A stretch of 64,000 bases of DNA from Pisaster brevispinus (GCA_023634235.1 JAMKCF010000008.1:20206500-20270499); one strand, 5' to 3'; counted from the first letter of the stretch, positions 51,918 through 62,640 are shown. Numbers and translations: made by a program. The notes: a model not told the origin generated them from the letters alone.

Positions 51918-52307
51918 TTTTAAAAATAAACAAATACAAAATGTGCCCCTGCTTCTGATTACTTTTGAAGAGAGAACAAAGCGAACCCTGATCATAACTT
52001 GACCTTTTCTGTGTGTTCCCCGTTAGAATACCGAGATTCCTGATACAAGGGTAAACAACTACTAACTAAAACTCAGTTATGGCTCTCCCTGGCGAGACAT
52101 TAACTAATTCATCTTTTTGATTTGTCCGTTTTCGGTGGCGTTGTCGTTCTCGTTCCTTTTTTGTTTTGAACGCGTCCAAAACAAAACCCACAACCGTCAT
52201 AATTGCTTTTGTTTCTGGTGGGTCATCATAAAGCACTATCACCAGAGAAGGTGAGAAGGTTGAAGATGAGGGTTTAGAGAAGAGAGGGGCAAACTTACCT
52301 CTTTTCT

Positions 52308-52390
52308 TTATCTCCTAGGTACCGGCTTAAAAGCTGTCCTCATCGGTTCGTCCACTTCACGGCTCTCTGAACTATCCCGCCTTGAGTCAA
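52308..52390 (-). CDS. Irx: Irx coding exon 6, short terminal exon ([13 protein letters not shown])
   Basis: This exon is too short for ordinary ORF calling. Behind a T-rich tract ending TTTTTGGTAG it continues exon 5 in phase 1 and encodes [16 protein letters not shown] then [11 protein letters not shown] and TAA. The AF.PV.RR end resembles the C-terminal motif I recall from vertebrate Irx proteins, where it sits in a separate small last exon. The matching phase, a good acceptor and the family-like motif together make chance unlikely. A GTAAGT donor-like site follows the stop by 9 nt. Confidence 0.8.
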
Positions 52391-55300
52391 CTACCAAAAA
52401 GAAACAAAATAATAAATAAATAAATAAATGAATAAATACAGTCAAATATAATGTTGGTTTCTACGTTCAAAGCACGTGGCCCTTTTTCATGGAGTTGCTT
52501 AAGCGGAAAACAGCTGCTAAGCAAGAAGCAATATTGCTTACACTTATTACCAGTTGAATTATCATGTCATGCTTTTCCCCTTACAATCTTCCTTAGCAAA
52601 AATGAACAATATTTTTCTTCTGGAACCGAGTCCAGATACGCGCGGAAAAAAAACGAAAAAAAAAAACTCCTGGTGTAAAAAACAGAGGGGAAACTCAATG
52701 AAATTTAATGCGTTTTCTATGCAGCCTTTTTACGCGGTCAAGTAAACGACCACCGTGTTGTACAAAGGCCTTCACCCCAGGGATCGTGCCTTAAACTTCT
52801 GGTCTGTCTACAGACTCCCATTACAATATTTATACGTTTCATAACACACCTCACTGCCAAAAAAAAAAAAAAAAAAAAAAAAAAAGGAAAAGGAAAAAAA
52901 GACAGAGAGGTAGAGAATTTTAATGTTAATGGCCCAAGTCATCCATTTGTATTTTTAGCACCTGTCGCTCGCGGACTTGACCAAAAAAAAAAAAATGTTT
53001 ATGCGGCAAGAATAAATTAAGGGAATACTGCCGCGGTAGTTTGCTGACGTTTGCTCGGGAAATAACTAAATGAGTTTTGCGGGCGAGTATGGCGACCAAA
53101 TACACAAATAAAATAGACTATCTCAGCTTATCAATGCGTAGTGTACGTGTAGGCTTTCATGTGAATGGTGCTTGAAGATTAAAATATATATATTAAAAAA
53201 AACAATTTAAGTGGATTTATCAAAGATGTTGTACATATGGTGTCTCTACACTGGACTCTGACTTAAGTTTGATTAAAACACACTGCGTGAGATCAGCCTA
53301 CGCTGGTGTTTTCATTTACACATTTGTATCTGTTACTTTATGACAAGTTACTCCAAATTTAAGACCAAAAAAAAAGCTTGTAATGTTTACGATATGTAAA
53401 GTTAATTGCTTTAAAATGTGTGGGTTTTTATATGCGGGCGATAAATTGGATTGAATTGAATTTGAGGATCACTGTGTCTAAAATAAACTGTTCACAAACG
53501 GGAACAGCATAGAGATGGAATGATTTGTGAATTGTTTTACAAGTTTTGAGTGAACAGTAAAGATTTGGTCATGCTTTGCCATAACTCTCAATTTCGAGCA
53601 GAAATTTTTTTTTTCTTTTAAATGATGTAGTAATATATCCATAGAGGTTAACAAGAATTAGGCCCCAATTCTTTGGAGTTAATTTCGTTTTGAATTTACA
53701 TGAATTGGCAAAAAGGAAACTCTTAACAAAATGCGAAAAGGTCAAATTTCATGCACTCATTGTGTCCATATTATTATAAGGTCTGTACTATATATGAGCA
53801 CACATTGTAAAGAGATAAAGCTTTTGTTTTAACTTTTCTTGTGGAAAGTGTACTGACCCTTTTCCACGAAGAGTTATTGAAAATACATTATCCGCTCGGG
53901 GCACGGGCTTCCATAAAACATTACGCTACAACAATGCGAGTATTATAACAGATTGAAAATGCATTTCCTTTTCGGTTGTTGTTGTTACCACACCGCCAAT
54001 GTTTATTTTCACAGTGTTTGACATTGTTTCACGGTTTGGCAGCGAGTCATTGCTTCTCCGTCATCGAACCATTTTTTCACTATCTCATTTTCCACCGACC
54101 GACACGGCATTTTTGAGACCTGGTGCCCCCCCCCCCCTGCGGGCGGCATTTTCAGAAATGCCGCGTTTAATCGCGGCATTAACGGCCAAAGTGCCGTGTT
54201 GAAAAGCTAGCGGACCCCGGGGCTCAATATGCGGCTAGCCATTATACAGTCACGAACTGATCAAACTTCACCACCGAGTCGGTTCAGTAGAGAGTGGTGA
54301 TATGATAATCAGCGGGTTTGTGCTTTATCTCATTTTCAACTTCATTAAGGATTATTCACTTTGATTCCCAGGTTTGTGTGAAGAAGAGGGGGGGGGGGGA
54401 CACAATATATTATTTCCTCTACAGATTTAGTTTGGTTGCAGTTAATTCTCGACTAATGTTTTTTTTTTTTTTTTTTTTTCAAAATCAAACAAGGAAATTG
54501 TTTAATAATTTGGTTAACACACAGCGTGTTGGAACCCATTGGACAAACATTGCCATGTGTCACAAAGGAAACATTGTGGCGTTTCCCGCCTGCTGCATTA
54601 GGGGTTGAATGTAAACTAATGTTGCCCCCGTGTCACGCATGGAAGCCCGACAATGGGCCTATCAGTTAATGTTAAGTGTATATATTGTGAGATTTACATG
54701 AGGTGGAGAGACGATGTTTTTCAATGTTCCTTACCTTCTTTCTGAGGTGATGTTGAGACAGATAAACCGTTATGTAATGCCGAGACATCGTGGGCTAGGA
54801 GAGGGTACCTGTTGCCCCCGTGCCCGGGTGCCGTGGAGAAGAGCGGTCCTTGTGAACTGCTCACAACACACGTTGGCGCTCCTTGGTGATTTGAGGCGGC
54901 AGCTGACAGTTGATGCATGGGGATCCCAGTCGACATCCTCGGTATAGGCAACCCTCCGTGAAACTGTCCATCCACCCATTGCCGGAGTGAACTCATTGGA
55001 GAGTCATACGGCGTACGGAAGTTCTGCGCTAGGCTGGCCGGCATGGCTGCCACGCCGTTATGTACGGGGGATCGCACGGGGGACCTCGATCGCCTCTCCC
55101 GCTCGGGACTACTCGATGTGGCGGTGTGGGCCAGCGACCAAATCTTTGGTTTTTCAGTCTGTCTGGGCAGCGCTTTATCGCACGGTGAGGATCTGGAGGT
55201 AGGCCTGCAGGTTGCCCTAATGGTGGACGGCAAGGGAGTTGGACTTGGACTTCTCTTACGGCAAACTGGGCTGCACTGTTCTCTGGATCGCTCCACATGA

Positions 55301-55513
55301 TGACGATCATCGTCATCTTCATCATCGACAATAACACTTACGGAGTCTCTATCTGGGTCGGTGGTGAGAAACCCAGCCGGTACACGCGATTCAAGACGTG
55401 GAACACTGTGGCTATTACTGCTACAATCACTCACGATGATCTCTCGGTCCTCGTCATCGTCGTCTTTCTCATTATTATTCTCTTCTCGGATCCCTTCAGC
55501 ATCTGACACTACC

Positions 55514-55581
<68 letters not shown>

Positions 55582-56767
55582 GAAATAAAAACACTCTGAA
55601 CTATAAACCAACAAAGAGCACAATACCTCGTGTCAAAGCTTTCACGGTCTTATGAAAACGAGAAAGGGGGGTCTTGTGTATTTCAGAAAACGGAACCTAA
55701 AACCCATATCTCTATCAAAACTAAACAAAATAAATATTTCACCATCATAGTTGAAAATTCTGTGTGGAATTGAATGAGAGTGGGCGGGAAATTCGCCCTT
55801 AATTCAAAGCGACATAACTCAGCTAGTTTTTTCCTCTTCTTCTTCTTCTTCTTTTTTGTGTGTGTGTGTGTCTGGGCTGGCCATATTTAGTTTCAGTCGT
55901 CCCTTTCCCCAACCCCGTCATCGATATTTCCTTCGTGAGGCCCGTTTGTTTGCCGTGCTTTCAAGTGTCTTTGCCTGACTGGGCAATGTGATTTAATGTT
56001 AGCAGCGTAGTGTATGCTTGCACACCGCGGTCCAAGCACGTTCGCCGCTAGCTACGAGAGCGCCAAGCAGAGCGGAAGCAGCCTTCCGTCCGTCGCCCGG
56101 ATCATTCTCTGGAGTGGCCCCTTATTTGACACGCTCTCGTGCTAACGAAAAATTAATTTTCGCAAATTTTGCCAATTGAGAGTTTCTTTTGATGCGCTCC
56201 TCGTGAAAATTGGTCATCAATTTAGGCCCTCGGTGGGAATGTGTATGCAGTGTGACAACAGCACAATACCTTTATGTAGGGTTGGTCTAATTTCAACGTA
56301 ATAAAATAGTCGGATCATTTTGACCAAGAGAATTTGAGGCCTCAAAAAGAAAAGAAAAAACGGCGGGGGGAAACAAGAGGGGAAAAAAACCTTGGAGTCT
56401 CCTGTCGTGATTGTGCAAACAAAACTGACTTCAAGAGATAACATGGAAGACACCGTGTCAATAGCGATTTGATATTCAGTGTGTGATGAGCAAAAAATAA
56501 TAAAAATAACAATAATAGAGAGGGGGAAGGCGAGCGTACATTATTATTCATCGATCGCATTAAAATCACGGGCCCGTCTGTGATATGACAATAAAATATT
56601 ACAATAAAAAACAGAGCCACCAAAACAATCATGCCATCGGCAAACTATCATGCCATTTTTTTAAATGTGTTATTATTATTATTATTATTTTTTTATTGTT
56701 ATGTACTGTTTAAACTCTCTACTTATGCAAACAAATCGTTCCCAGCCTGAGAGCATCAACAAAAATG

Positions 56768-56813
<46 letters not shown>

Positions 56814-59800
56814 CAAAAACAGCAACAACAAAAACAACAACAAACAAACAAACAAACAAACAAACAAACAAACAAACAAACAAACAACAAAAACCAGCCT
56901 AAGCTGCTGTGGTTGGAATGAGTCAGTGCGTACGCGATTAAATATCACCATCTAATACAATTCAATGATGAATGACAAGTCAATATGATCCACCATAATA
57001 TTAACCCATCTATAGCAACACACCCTTTGCCAATTGCCACTCACTATATTATCAGTCACTATCATCAGTCAACTCTTCAAAGATTCAAATATAAAGTTGT
57101 TGTTGTTGTTTGTTTTTTTTTGTTTTTTTTTTTGGGGGGGGGGCTGTGTGTATGTTTTAATTTAATTGCTGGATTAATTTTACGTGTTTAATTGGTTGAG
57201 TGAATCTCGAGTTCCCGGGGCTTGCACCCACGGCATCAATTTCGGGGTTGATTTCCCTCTGAGGGCATATTGCCCCGACCGCCGGCGGAAAAATCAGGGC
57301 AGATCAAAAGACCCCAAAAATCTGCGTGGTTGAAGAAGAAAACAGTGTGGAGGTTTTTTCTTGACTTTTTAGTTCAGCTGTGAGCATTTGAAATTGACCA
57401 AGTGTTGCGTCATGGAGCCGATACAAAATTAGTGCGGTCAGGATAAGATGTGGTTAAGTATTTCCATGATTAGCAAAATGCAGAGGAATGAAGCTAACTG
57501 TGGGGAAACTTGATTGATGTGCATAATTATCCACTATGTCATATGGGCTTGAGGTTTTGTCGAGTTGGTTAAATCGTAATCTAGAAAGGTTTGCGGCTTA
57601 GCATTGTTTGGGGATTCTTAAAGACAATGTTTTCTTCCTGATCGGATAGAATGTAAAATAAAACTGTTTTGCTCTCTCTCAATTGATGTCAGTCAACGTC
57701 TGCTTAGGATGTGGGGGTTTTTTTAGAACTGAAAAAAAAAAACCAGGAGACTTTATTGGTAAACATTTTGTGATTGACAATCCCAAAACAACGGAAATCG
57801 GATTAAACTTACATGGTCCGTTAGGATTACTGTCGAGATCTGTTCCTAATCCATCCATGTCGTCATCCCGATCGTGATCCTCGCCGTCGTCCGATTCGTA
57901 GTCTTCTTTCCTACCGTCGCCGCACCTGTTCCTAGGCGACCACGTCATCTTGTTCTCTTTCTTGAGGCGTCTTCGGGCGTTGGCAAACCACGTGGATACC
58001 TGGGTGAGGGTCATTTTGGTGATGATGGCCAGCATGATCTTCTCCCCTTTGGTGGGGTACGGGTTTTTGCGGTGCTCGTAGAGCCAGGCTTTCAGCGTGC
58101 TGGTGGTTTCACGCGTGGCGTTCTTGCGTCGAGCTCCGTTCAAATCCATTGCTCCATATCTGCCACACACAACAAACAAAAATGATAACAATTGTAAAAT
58201 AGATATTAAACATACTTCTCCACAGGTTGATTTGACAATTATATCAAAACCACTACGTTCTTTCATTAACTTGTATCCATACCGAAACCAAATCAAGCCC
58301 AGTGAGTCCAAAGAGATCAACCTACGGTGTTTGCATTAACTCAATCGCCAGTTCCTTACATGCGTACCGATAGTGTACCTGCTGCTCGACAGGGGACAAA
58401 TCACAAATGAAATCAAACAATCCTTGAGTAAAAATAAGAAGACGGAACTCTGCTTAACAAATTGCACAAGAAGGCCATAAAATAGTATTCCTTTATACTT
58501 AAATTGATCGATAATTTCAAACCCCTTTTTGTCGAACTCAGTTATTGTGTTAAACAAATTGTTTTTAAAAAAAAACAATATTGAATAACTGAAAAATATT
58601 GTACTCGCATATTTAGGAAAAGTTTCCTCAAGTTACTTAAGTCGGGGACAAAGTGAATTAGTACAAGTGGTCATTTTGGACAATAATTATACATTGCATG
58701 TAAATAATGTTCGTTAGACAGAACTGCTTGATCATGGTAACATAAATTTCTATACAATTGCCTGACGTATGAACCCAATTGCAAATCATTGTTTGTTTTG
58801 CTTTGTATAATTATACCCTCAATCAATAATTGAACTCCCACATTTGGTCGTCACGACAATTGTACAAATGCAGCAGCTAAACAAGACATTATTTCCAATG
58901 AAGATTATGCGCCCATAAATTATAACCACACAATGGTAAATACGAGGTGATCTTTAGGTGGTACCGCTCAAAAAGAAATAACTAATTGTCAATCGTTTAT
59001 GTTGATGACTTATTAACAGCCACGAACGAGGCATGTCGTACACAGTCCAATTCCTAGAACCATTGTAGAAAAGCGTTCACGGTGCGCCGAGTTGAAAATT
59101 TCCTTCACAAAAATGCAATAAAGGTTTGCGATTCCTGATGATTAATTAATCAAAATCATCGAAAGTGAAAGGTCCATACAAGTGGATTTTGTTATCAAAA
59201 ACATGTTAGGTGAGAAATGAGCCGATTTAACACATTATTAAAACATTTTCTTTTGTCAGGATACCCGGACGGGGTGTCACTTTTAATGCGGATTATTTTG
59301 TCAATTACAGAAGTTCGTATGTGTTTCTTACCAATCGAAAGGCCATGCAAGGAAGAAATCTTTTGGTGGAAATATTGAGTGACTTCTTCATTCAGTTTAT
59401 TAAAAATAAAATTGACTGGAGGCAACATTCCAGGGCAGGCTGCCCTCCGACCGTTTATTTTCAAACAAGTCAATCCACGCAATGTCATTACGGGCCTCTT
59501 ACAACAACAACAAAAGCCCAGTTCTTATTTCACAGACTAATTAGAGGTCCCCGCCTACCCATATGCAACGCGGCGGTCACACACACTCACACACACATGC
59601 ACAAAAAGAGAGAACTGCAAATAATACAATTTGAGAGGGGACAAAAACATCCACGGACAAATTACGGGTCATTATTACACACAGTGAACAACCCCCGCTT
59701 AGTTTGCAAACAATTGAAAAACACACTTGTCAAGTAATAAAGACACCTTGAGAAATACATATTCATTTCAACTGAATTTCCTCCTTCGTCTTTTTTTCCC

Positions 59801-62063
59801 CCAGTAGAAATTGTCCGCTGACATGCCACTCGGTCAATACATTTGTTGAATGGGGTAGTCCAGTATAAATAGCTATGAGGTACAAGGGAGAAATTGCGTT
59901 GGCGGTAGGCGACTGTCAGCGATTGAATTCTGTGTTCGTTGCCGATTTGTTCATTGTTATCTGTGATTTCGAGTTAAATACTGTTGTACTGTTTGGATGT
60001 TTTCCCTCACCTCCATTCTCCCCAATTAATATTCTAGCTTACACGATACTAAACTTTCACAATGGTTACATCAAACATGTTGTTCTCGCTAGTAGGATTT
60101 GATTTCAGCGGGATAATCCCTGCAAAACATTCTGTTCATTTTGCAATTCTAAGGCAAAATATTCTTTATTGGTTCAACAAGTTTCAACAGCAAGACTTTT
60201 TATTTTATTATTGTGATCACTGAATACTATCAGCTGTTACAGGTCACCTGCACATACATGCATATAGCAAAAGTTGGATCAAAAGGGCATTCTAATAAAT
60301 TGATAGTTATACTAATTTGTCATAATACGGGTTTGCCCCCTTTCGATGACTGATGTTGAATTCGAACTGCTTCGATCTTTTCCATGACAAGTTGCTTTCA
60401 TGATCTTATAATTGATTGCTACTTGCGATAATTTGTTTGAGATGTGCGGGACTCACCGATCGCCGTAGTACTGGTATGTGGTTGGGTCGTACGGGTAGCA
60501 GGCAGTCGGCTGGGCTAAGGCGCTCCATCCCTCTGTGTTACTTTTTAAATCGTACGCTGAATTCTGTTCCGGAATTCAAAATAAAAACAACAACATGATA
60601 ATATAATCTCAGCAAGTACTCATGGGGGGTTGAGGTTGAGGAGGAAGGTATGACTTAGTTTTTCAGCGGGTCAGATGACAAGTTGTTGGATACATTGAGT
60701 CCAGTCATCACATCAGTAAACTTCGACCAGATTTTTTGTCTGTGTCTTTAAGCCTCCTTGAGACAACTGAGTAAATTTGCCGATTGTTCTGGACCTTTCT
60801 CTCCTCCTGAGAACAAGCAACCGCAGGGGCACTCACTCGGCAAATAACTTGAGACTTTTGAGCGTGTTTCGCTTGTTGTGTGTTCATACACCGAGAATGA
60901 CAAAGAAAACAAACCAAACTTGGAGGATCTGTTTGGTTTTCGAGCACGGGAGTTTGGCATTAAGTGGGTATAAGTATTTGAACTATGGGAGAAGTACAAG
61001 AATATAAGCAAACTGACTGAAAAGTTAAGTCTCAGCAAACTTTGTGTTTAAAATCTTAAGAGTGTCTTCCGCTTGTGGGTTTGATTGATTAGACATTTTG
61101 TAAACAAACAATCCTCAGAGTTATTTATTACAGTGAGAAAGTCCCCAACCGTAACGTCTATGTTTGGGTTAAAAAAAAAACTGTTTGTAAAACTATCGAC
61201 TAATTCAAATGAAGTTTTAGTGGAATCGGATTGGGTTTTTGTTGATTTGAAATCAAAGCAATAAGACGAGAATATGCATAAGACAAACTGTACAAAATTA
61301 TTTCTGGCGAGGAGATGTCTCATAAAATGACCTCAGAGAATATTCATCCCGAAAACAAACAGATTTGTACTAAGTAAGGAAGGTTCACGACATGAACTAT
61401 ACTCACGAGTGGGGAATAGAATGCAGACGGATCCGCAGCGAAGTGCACGAAGCCCTGGTCGGTGGCATACGGTGACGAGTACAGTGCAGGGAGTCCGGCA
61501 ACTCGGGAGTGAAGCAGCGCGGTGGCACGGTTGTCCAGCGGGGAGCAACACACAGCTTGCCCGGTGTGTGGGTCCGTCACAACCGGCCGGCCGCTCTCGC
61601 AACATGACGATGCTGGTGTGGCTGCTGACATCAGCAACTATGGAGAGGGGAAAAGTGGACATAGTCAACATTTTATTAGAAAATTTGCGCAGTCGATTGT
61701 TTACCAAAATGATACTCTGGTTTGTTGTTTTTTTCCATCAAGGTGTAATGGAGGTCTTTTCACAAGAGTTCAAATTTTGATGAGTTAATGAAATCAATAA
61801 ATTCCAAGAAACAAATAAAACAATTTCAAGGCAATCAATTTAAATCATAACTATGTAAAAAGGGGGAAAGGAATACAAGGAATTCAACAATTGGAGACGC
61901 TTTGCAACACCTTCTTGGTCAGGCGAATTATTACGTAATAGTTTCACCGCCTCAAAGCAATTGCTTAATTAACTCTTCGTTAATTAATTGGAATGTTTTT
62001 GTTTCAATAATTACCTGAGACGAGGCTGGATAAGGATAACCGAACTGTGGAAAAGTAGACATG
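52308..62063 (-). CDS. Irx: Iroquois-class TALE homeodomain transcription factor (six-exon CDS)
   Basis: This is a nuclear DNA-binding developmental regulator of the Iroquois family. Joining 62063-62016, 61637-61407, 60530-60457, 58159-57813, 55502-54735 and 52390-52308 gives 1551 nt, or 516 residues plus TAA, with every intron GT-AG and every phase matching (0, 0, 2, 1, 1). Domains in order: an N-terminal [12 protein letters not shown] block and a CCESGRP motif (about residues 28-34); [10 protein letters not shown] just before the homeodomain; a TALE homeodomain at about 127-190 with the PYP loop insertion and WFANARRR at 175-182; an acidic tract; KPKIWSLA (351-358); [10 protein letters not shown] (406-415); and a C-terminal TAFKPVPRR. 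The start ATG has A at -3 and an in-frame TGA 21 nt upstream. Assignment to Irx is firm. Orthology within the family cannot be set from sequence alone. The first/last exon choices and the exon 2/3 junction are inferred without transcript data. Confidence 0.93.
52484..52570. repeat. Fragment of the GGAGCTGCTTAAGC-type repeat in Irx intron 5
   Basis: TTCATGGAGTTGCTTAAGCG then AACAGCTGCTAAGCAAG and ATATTGCTTAC resemble the start of the 44.8-kb repeat. It lies about 100 bp upstream (in transcript direction) of the last Irx exon. Confidence 0.4.
52859..52885 (+). repeat. 27-nt A run in Irx intron 5
   Basis: A homopolymer run followed by A/G-rich sequence (GGAAAAGG). On the transcript it is a long U tract about 470 nt upstream of the last exon. 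Confidence 0.9.
54735..55502 (-). CDS. Irx: Irx coding exon 5, long C-terminal region
   Basis: This exon has about 255 residues. In order: a second acidic run ([13 protein letters not shown]); another Asp-rich run; a Ser/Pro/Arg-rich stretch; [17 protein letters not shown], which matches a conserved Irx block; and [12 protein letters not shown], which resembles the LRNWVDG-type block of vertebrate Irx proteins. The acceptor is TAGTGTCAG. A long CT run lies just upstream of it. The exon leaves through CAG AAA GAA G followed by the donor GTAAGG. If that donor is not used, the frame runs only five codons further (GKEH plus stop at 54721-54723). Confidence 0.9.
55517..55578 (+). repeat. GA (CT on the transcript) dinucleotide run
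   Basis: This is a 62-bp uninterrupted GA run in Irx intron 4. On the transcribed strand it is a CT tract ending 14 nt before the exon 5 acceptor, so it probably acts as the polypyrimidine tract. Confidence 0.92.
56766..56890 (+). repeat. Adjacent CAA and CAAA microsatellites in Irx intron 4
   Basis: A CAA run of about 15 units (56768-56812) and a CAAA run of about 12 units (56838-56887) are separated by a short mixed stretch. The poly-Gln and Cys/Leu frames here are artefacts. Confidence 0.9.
57813..58159 (-). CDS. Irx: Irx coding exon 4, complete TALE homeodomain
   Basis: The exon starts after GTGTGTGGCAG and ends before GTAAGT. It holds the whole homeodomain: [14 protein letters not shown] (helix 1), the TALE insertion NPYPTKGEK, and the recognition helix [16 protein letters not shown] with the DNA-contacting Asn of WFAN. 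TALE proteins carry three extra residues between helices 1 and 2, which are present here. A tract rich in Asp and Glu follows ([16 protein letters not shown]). Near-identity to the family consensus leaves little doubt about the assignment. Confidence 0.97.
58160..60456 (-). other. Irx intron 3 (2297 bp)
   Basis: This is a phase 2 intron with donor GTGAGT and acceptor TGTGTGGCAG. It separates the pre-homeodomain block from the homeodomain exon. The interior is AT-rich, with a short CA run near 59578-59600. I see no exon or mobile element. Confidence 0.8.
60457..60530 (-). CDS. Irx: Irx coding exon 3, short, immediately before the homeodomain
   Basis: This 74-nt exon encodes [16 protein letters not shown] followed by TTYQYYGD, plus two bases of an Arg codon. 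The [10 protein letters not shown] string is the block that precedes the homeodomain in invertebrate Irx proteins. The donor is CG followed by GTGAGT. The acceptor in phase with exon 2's main donor is ACACAGAG; the better-looking ACACAG two bases earlier would need exon 2's alternative donor. The tract before the acceptor is not pyrimidine-rich. Confidence 0.84.
60531..61406 (-). other. Irx intron 2 (876 bp)
   Basis: This is a phase 0 intron with donor GTGAGT and acceptor CACAGAG (see exon 3 for the alternative). The interior is AT-rich unique sequence. Reading frames inside it look random. Confidence 0.75.
61407..61637 (-). CDS. Irx: Irx coding exon 2
   Basis: This exon has 77 whole codons after a CCATAG acceptor. 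It begins [18 protein letters not shown], continuing exon 1 in frame exactly where other Irx proteins have LM...CCESG. It ends DPSAFYSPL at CTC followed by the strong donor GTGAGT. An alternative donor (GTATAG) lies 4 nt further on. The segment is rich in Ala, Ser, Cys and Tyr with no fold that I can name, and it belongs to the N-terminal region ahead of the homeodomain. Confidence 0.88.
61638..62015 (-). other. Irx intron 1 (378 bp)
   Basis: This is a phase 0 intron with GTAAT at the donor and TCCATAG at the acceptor. It is AT-rich and I see no coding or repeat content in it. Confidence 0.8.
62016..62063 (-). CDS. Irx: Irx coding exon 1 (N-terminus)
   Basis: This exon encodes the 16 residues [16 protein letters not shown], the usual Irx opening with its PQFGYPY motif. 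The ATG is in good context (AACC before it, A at -3). An in-frame TGA at 62082-62084 rules out an upstream in-frame start. The exon closes at CAG followed by a GTAAT donor and is in phase 0 with exon 2. Confidence 0.88.
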
Positions 62064-62240
62064 GTTGCTCTCCAATGCTTTCAAAAGTTTTGTTTCAACT
62101 TGGCGTTAAAAACTCTTGCCGTCTTCGGGAAATAAAATCCTCGGCGAGTATAAAAATCCCATGTGTGTTTTTCTTCAACTCTGGATGGTGGTTAGGCGTC
62201 AGGCTTTTATTCTAACTCGTGGAGCAGGCTGAGTTTATAC
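62064..62240 (-). promoter_or_regulatory. Putative 5' UTR and TATA-like core promoter of Irx
   Basis: Reading the minus strand, a TATAAA lies at 62239-62234 (context CTACGTATAAACTCAGC), about 170 nt before the ATG. A start of transcription about 30 nt downstream of it would leave a 5' UTR of roughly 140 nt. No transcript evidence is available. The real promoter could be TATA-less or lie further upstream. Confidence 0.35.
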
Positions 62241-62569
62241 GTAGATTTGCCAGCATAAGTTCCCGATTTCAAGTAAAGTTTCCAAGTTGCATCTCACTCA
62301 CGTCTACACAGCTGATGACAAGCACACGAGCGCCGTTCGGGGCAAGTTGCTTCCAAGCAGCGCGTGTCCTACAAGTAAACTCTGTTTTCGACCGTGTCGG
62401 AGTTATGACGAGAAGGTACCGGGCACCTTATTTCGGCTACCGTACCGCTTTCACGGGCCCGAGGTCGTGTTCAGGAACATGTACATACAGGAGTACACTG
62501 TGTCAGTCTCTGGTCACTTAAAAACACGGGGGCCAAAACAAGCATGCGTGCACACGACGTGACACTCGC

Positions 62570-62640
62570 ATACACGATTGGGCCAATCATACTGGCTGCC
62601 ACACTGATCCCCCACATCGCATGTTGATTGGCAGTACGGT
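62570..62640 (-). promoter_or_regulatory. Cluster of CCAAT boxes upstream of Irx
   Basis: ATTGG and CCAAT occur back to back near 62577-62590 (GATTGGGCCAATC, readable on both strands), and a further ATTGG lies near 62627. They sit 340-400 nt upstream of the TATA-like box. CCAAT elements are common in proximal promoters, but their use here is inferred. Confidence 0.3.

Larger units (their letters stand above)
52391..54734 (-). other. Irx intron 5 (2344 bp)
   Basis: This is a phase 1 intron with donor GTAAGG and acceptor TTTGGTAG. It holds a 27-nt A run (52859-52885), a 21-nt T run (54459-54479), C and G runs near 54127 and 54389, and a fragment resembling the GGAGCTGCTTAAGC repeat family at 52484-52570. 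Confidence 0.72.
55503..57812 (-). other. Irx intron 4 (2310 bp), rich in microsatellites
   Basis: This is a phase 1 intron with donor GTAAGT and acceptor TAGTGTCAG. It contains a 62-bp GA/CT run directly beside exon 5, adjacent CAA and CAAA runs at 56.77-56.89 kb, an ATT run near 56672-56690, and G runs near 57135. No exon was recognised inside. Confidence 0.8.

Noticed and set aside
54714..55588. Several frames antisense or out of frame to Irx exon 5, and similar ones over exons 2 and 4
   Set aside because: They are shadows of the real coding frame.
56665..56955. Poly-Gln plus-strand and Cys/Leu-rich minus-strand frames
   Set aside because: They are CAA and CAAA repeats inside Irx intron 4.
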